Source: Paracoccus denitrificans (GTDB lineage Bacteria > Pseudomonadota > Alphaproteobacteria > Rhodobacterales > Rhodobacteraceae). From it: a DNA stretch of 64,000 nt. The DNA is taken from the NCBI GenBank assembly GCA_003240735.1, contig QFNE01000013.1:1-64000 (forward strand), in the 5' to 3' direction. The translations under genes and the position numbers were made by a program. The notes beneath the pieces are model-generated. The model did no database searches, was not told the origin of the DNA, and was given only the letters and a program-made list of their open reading frames with translations. Positions within the stretch are counted from its first letter, which is position 1, and each line of letters begins with the position of its first letter. This document shows positions 60,779 through 64,000 of the stretch, piece after piece.

Positions 60779-63574
60779 ATGGCAAAGAAAATGTTGATCG
60801 ACGCGACCCATGCGGAAGAAACCCGCGTGGTCGTGGTGGATGGGACCAAGGTCGAGGAATTTGACTTCGAGACGCTGAACAAGCGTCAGCTCGCAGGGAA
60901 TATCTATCTGGCCAAGGTGACGCGAGTCGAACCGTCGTTGCAGGCCGCATTCGTGGATTACGGTGGAAACCGCCACGGCTTCCTCGCATTCGCGGAAATC
61001 CACCCAGACTATTACCAGATTCCCGCCGCCGACCGGCAGGCGCTGATCGAAGAGGAACGCGCCGCGCAGGAAGAGGCTGAGGCCGAGGAAACGGCCAAGG
61101 AACGGCGCGGCAACAACCGCAATCGCCGCCGCGGTGGGGGCGACAACCGTCAGTCCGCGCAGGCCGAGGCTGTGGCAGGCGACGCGGTCGCACGGTCCGA
61201 AGACGTGCCGGGCATGGAAGTGTCCGACAGCAATGTTGCGTCAGACGACGCCGATGCCGTGGCCGTCACCGAGGCAGACGCCGTCAGCAACGACGCGCCG
61301 GATGCCGCCGTTGATGCCGCCGTCGAACAGAACCATGACGACGCGCATGCGACCGAAGCGGATGCTGTCGACGACGCGGACACCGATGGCGACGACGACA
61401 ACGACGAAGACACCGACACCCATCCCGACGACGAAATCGAATCCGTTGCCGAAGAGGACGTGACCGAAGAAGTTCGCCCGGTCCGCAAGCCGCGTGCGCG
61501 CCGCTACAAGATCCAGGAAGTGATCAAGGTCCGCCAGATCATGCTGGTCCAGGTCGTCAAGGAAGAGCGTGGCAACAAAGGTGCGGCGCTGACGACCTAT
61601 CTTTCGCTGGCAGGGCGTTACTGCGTCCTGATGCCCAACACCGCGCGCGGTGGTGGTATCAGCCGCAAGATCACCAACGTCGCCGACCGCAAGAAGCTGA
61701 AGGAAATCGCGTCGCAACTGGAAGTGCCGCAGGGCGCGGGTCTGATCATCCGCACCGCAGGCAGCCAGCGCACTGACACCGAAATCCGCCGCGACTACGA
61801 ATACCTGATGCGCCTGTGGGAGCAGATCCGCGATGTGACCTTCAAGTCCACCGCACCTGCCCCGATCTATGAAGAAGGCGATCTGATCAAGCGGACGATC
61901 CGCGATCTCTACAGCAAGGAAATCGACGAGGTTCTGGTCGAAGGCGAACGTGGCTATGCCACCGCCAAGGACTTCATGAAGATGATCATGCCGACGCATG
62001 CGAAGGCGGTGAAGCAATACACCGACCCCATGCCGATGTTCGCCCGCTATCAGGTCGAAGGCTATCTGGGGGGTATGTTCAACCCGGTCGTCCAGCTGAA
62101 GTCGGGCGGCTACATCGTCATCGGCATCACCGAGGCGCTGGTCGCCATCGACGTGAACTCGGGCCGGGCGACGAAGGAAGGCTCGATCGAGGATACGGCG
62201 TTCAAGACCAACTGCGAGGCGGCGGATGAAATCGCACGTCAGTTGCGTCTGCGTGACCTGGCGGGCCTGATCGTCATCGACTTCATCGACATGGACGAAC
62301 GCAAGAACAATGCGGCCGTCGAAAAACGCTTCAAGGAACGGCTGAAGGTCGACCGCGCCCGCATTCAGGTCGGTCGCATTTCGGGCTTTGGCTTGCTGGA
62401 AATGAGCCGTCAGCGTCTGCGTCCGGGCATGCTCGAATCGACGACGCAGCCTTGTCCGCACTGTCACGGCACCGGTCTGATCCGGTCGGACGACAGCATG
62501 GCGCTGACGATTCTGCGCGCGATCGAGGAAGAGGGCACGCGCAAGCGGTCGCGTGAGGTGCTGGTCAAGGCGCCGATCGCGGTGGCGAACTTCCTGATGA
62601 ACCAGAAGCGCGAACATATCGGCATGATCGAGCAACGCTTTGGTCTGGCCGTCCGGGTCGAGGCTGATCCGACGCTGATCTCTCCTGACTTCGCGCTGGA
62701 AAAGTTCAAGACCGCGACGCGCAACCTGACCGAGCTGCACGCCCCGGTGCTGAGCGTCGATGCGAGCCTGATGGCCCAGATCGACGACGAGGATGACCAC
62801 GTCGAAGACGGCGACGCGGTCGAGGATGATGCCGATGTCACCGAAGCCCACAGCTCGTCCGAGGCGGCGTCCGACGACAATGGCAACGATGATGACAGCC
62901 GCTCACGCAAGCGTCGCCGCCGTCGTCGCCGTGGTGGCCGCAATGGCGATGCATCTGAAAATGATGCGTCCGAAAACGGTGAGAACGGCGATGCCGTCAC
63001 CGCCGAGGGCGATTCTTCCGAAGCCCTGACCGACGCCGAGGTGCCCGCTGCTGCAGATGCCGATGCAGAGGCTGAGCCCAAGCAACGTTCGCGTCGTCGG
63101 TCGCGGGGCGGTCGGTCGCGTCGCGGAGAGGACACGTCGGCCCCTGTGGTCGATCAATCCGATGACGCCCCGGCCGGTGAAGGGTTCGTGGTTCAGGATG
63201 GCGCTGCAGCCGACGCAGGCAGCACCGCCGAGGAAACTGCCCCGGCCGATCTGACGGATGCCGAAGCGGTTGCGGACGCGTCGGACGATACGATCGTCCC
63301 GCTGATCGATGCTGTCGCACCCGATACTGCCGACGCAACCCCGGTCGAGGTGTTCGAGCCGCAGGCCGGGACGCCAGCTGCCGACTTGGTCGCTGAGCCG
63401 GCCGAGGTCGAGCAGGCGCCAGAGCCTGACGTGGCACCGACGCCCAAGGCCGAGACCCCTGCGCCAGCCGCTGAAACCACTCCGGCCCCAAAGGCCGACA
63501 ATGAGGCTGCTGAACCGGCCGAGACGGAATCGACCAAGCCGAAGCGGCGCGGTTGGTGGTCCTTTGGCGGCTGA
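60779..63574 (+). CDS. rne: Ribonuclease E
   Basis: Main endonuclease of mRNA decay, 931 residues. The catalytic part starts MAKKMLIDATHAEETRVVVV and has an S1 domain, the DNase I-like active site (EALVAIDVNSGRATKEGSIEDTAFKTN and VIDFIDMDE) and the Zn-link PCPHCHGTG. The S1 domain is split by an insert of about 150 residues (about 90-240), first basic then very acidic. The C-terminal third is disordered, with arginine-rich patches (RSRKRRRRRRRGGRN) for RNA or partner binding, and ends GWWSFGG. AAGAAGG precedes ATG 60779. Confidence 0.95.
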   Translation: MAKKMLIDATHAEETRVVVVDGTKVEEFDFETLNKRQLAGNIYLAKVTRVEPSLQAAFVDYGGNRHGFLAFAEIHPDYYQIPAADRQALIEEERAAQEEAEAEETAKERRGNNRNRRRGGGDNRQSAQAEAVAGDAVARSEDVPGMEVSDSNVASDDADAVAVTEADAVSNDAPDAAVDAAVEQNHDDAHATEADAVDDADTDGDDDNDEDTDTHPDDEIESVAEEDVTEEVRPVRKPRARRYKIQEVIKVRQIMLVQVVKEERGNKGAALTTYLSLAGRYCVLMPNTARGGGISRKITNVADRKKLKEIASQLEVPQGAGLIIRTAGSQRTDTEIRRDYEYLMRLWEQIRDVTFKSTAPAPIYEEGDLIKRTIRDLYSKEIDEVLVEGERGYATAKDFMKMIMPTHAKAVKQYTDPMPMFARYQVEGYLGGMFNPVVQLKSGGYIVIGITEALVAIDVNSGRATKEGSIEDTAFKTNCEAADEIARQLRLRDLAGLIVIDFIDMDERKNNAAVEKRFKERLKVDRARIQVGRISGFGLLEMSRQRLRPGMLESTTQPCPHCHGTGLIRSDDSMALTILRAIEEEGTRKRSREVLVKAPIAVANFLMNQKREHIGMIEQRFGLAVRVEADPTLISPDFALEKFKTATRNLTELHAPVLSVDASLMAQIDDEDDHVEDGDAVEDDADVTEAHSSSEAASDDNGNDDDSRSRKRRRRRRRGGRNGDASENDASENGENGDAVTAEGDSSEALTDAEVPAAADADAEAEPKQRSRRRSRGGRSRRGEDTSAPVVDQSDDAPAGEGFVVQDGAAADAGSTAEETAPADLTDAEAVADASDDTIVPLIDAVAPDTADATPVEVFEPQAGTPAADLVAEPAEVEQAPEPDVAPTPKAETPAPAAETTPAPKADNEAAEPAETESTKPKRRGWWSFGG

Positions 63575-63601
63575 TCTGACGAAGCCGTGACGAGATGCTT
63601 T

Positions 63602-63632
63602 CGGGCCGGGGCTTTCCCGGCCCGTTTCTTTT
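63602..63632 (+). terminator. Terminator of rne
   Basis: A 9-bp stem CGGGCCGGG / CCCGGCCCG with loop GCTTT is followed by TTTCTTTT: a strong intrinsic terminator 27 bp after the rne stop. Confidence 0.88.
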
Positions 63633-63648
63633 CGTCAAACATGCGCCC

Positions 63649-64000
63649 ATGTTTGGTATCGACATCATCGACGCGACCTTTCTGCCCGCCGCCATGGTCG
63701 CGGTTGTGGCGGGCATCCTTTCCTTCCTGTCGCCCTGCGTGCTGCCGGTGGTCCCGCCTTATCTGGCGTACATGACCGGGGTGAACGTCTCGACATTACG
63801 GGCGCGGCAGCGCAGCGCAGTCGTGCCGGCCCTGTTCTTTGTCCTAGGACTGTCCGTCGTGTTTCTGGTGATGGGCTTTGCCGCATCCACGTTCGGGCGC
63901 CTGTTCCTCGATTGGCGTCCAGTACTCATGCGGGCAGGGGGCGTCTTCATCATCATTTTGGGCCTCCATTTCCTGCGGGTCTTCCGCATCCCCGTGCTGG
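63649..64000 (+). CDS. ccdA: Cytochrome c biogenesis protein CcdA (3' truncated)
   Basis: Membrane thiol-disulfide carrier passing electrons to the periplasm for cytochrome c maturation. The 117 visible residues include the first helices and FLSPCVLPVVPPYLAYMTG, the CcdA motif with the redox Cys in SPCVLP. The frame runs off the right edge; the second redox cysteine lies beyond. The start ATG 63649 (MFGIDIIDATFLPAA) is the natural family start. Confidence 0.9.
   Translation, partial: MFGIDIIDATFLPAAMVAVVAGILSFLSPCVLPVVPPYLAYMTGVNVSTLRARQRSAVVPALFFVLGLSVVFLVMGFAASTFGRLFLDWRPVLMRAGGVFIIILGLHFLRVFRIPVL

Overview
This is a GC-rich chromosomal stretch from an alphaproteobacterium, most likely a Rhodobacteraceae/Paracoccaceae (Roseobacter-type) marine or soil bacterium. 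The evidence is the gene content (RTX-Hint secreted protein, UbiH, FtsK, RibA, an IscR-type Rrf2 regulator with one cysteine, DctB/DctD pairs, tripartite tricarboxylate transporter, RNase E with a large acidic insert) and the gene order rpmH-rnpA-yidD-ttcA-yidC-MOSC-engB-argB. No insertion sequence, prophage, CRISPR array or rRNA operon was seen. Both ends cut genes: an RTX protein on the left and ccdA on the right.

Layout. 1-2.1 kb: 3' end of an RTX calcium-binding protein with a C-terminal Hint domain. 2.1-14.5 kb: mostly housekeeping genes: lolA, a UbiH-type monooxygenase, an amidase, a class I/II aminotransferase, ftsK, a DUF2268 protease, a rhomboid protease, an L,D-transpeptidase, ribA, an OmpR-type response regulator and argC. 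14.5-18.3 kb: a phosphonate-like ABC transporter (tandem-fused permease, ATPase, binding protein) and a cytochrome b561. 18.4-28.1 kb: a compact catechol siderophore cassette with a DHB-AMP ligase, a free aryl carrier protein, an EntF-like C-A-T-TE synthetase whose specificity code reads serine, a Fes-like esterase and a one-permease FecBCD/E-type ABC importer. A perfect 15-bp palindrome lies in the esterase/importer promoter region. 28.1-35.7 kb: a DctB/DctD two-component pair heading a tctC-tctB-tctA-tctC operon with two binding proteins. 35.9-41.3 kb: three tightly coupled glycosyltransferase genes, a sucrose-phosphate synthase/phosphatase fusion, a GT-B/GT-A fusion and a GT4 enzyme, downstream of a G-rich tract. 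41.3-49.9 kb: GNAT acetyltransferase, tRNA-Arg(ACG), a histidine kinase and the rpmH-to-argB housekeeping run. 50-57 kb: SixA-type phosphatase, pbpC, iscR, a hydrolase, icd, an MBL-fold protein and purQ. 57-64 kb: a second DctB/DctD pair whose regulator lacks the sigma-54 contact loop, a two-helix small protein, rne with a long structured leader, and the start of ccdA.

How the genes fit together. The siderophore module would activate DHB (EntE), load it on the aryl carrier (20121-20354), condense it with serine and cyclise it (EntF), re-import the ferric complex and cleave it by the esterase. DHB synthesis genes, a phosphopantetheinyl transferase, an exporter and an outer-membrane receptor are absent from the window. 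The three glycosyltransferases are translationally coupled or nearly so and probably build one sugar product, plausibly starting from sucrose; the product is unknown. The first DctBD pair is placed to control the adjacent tricarboxylate transporter.
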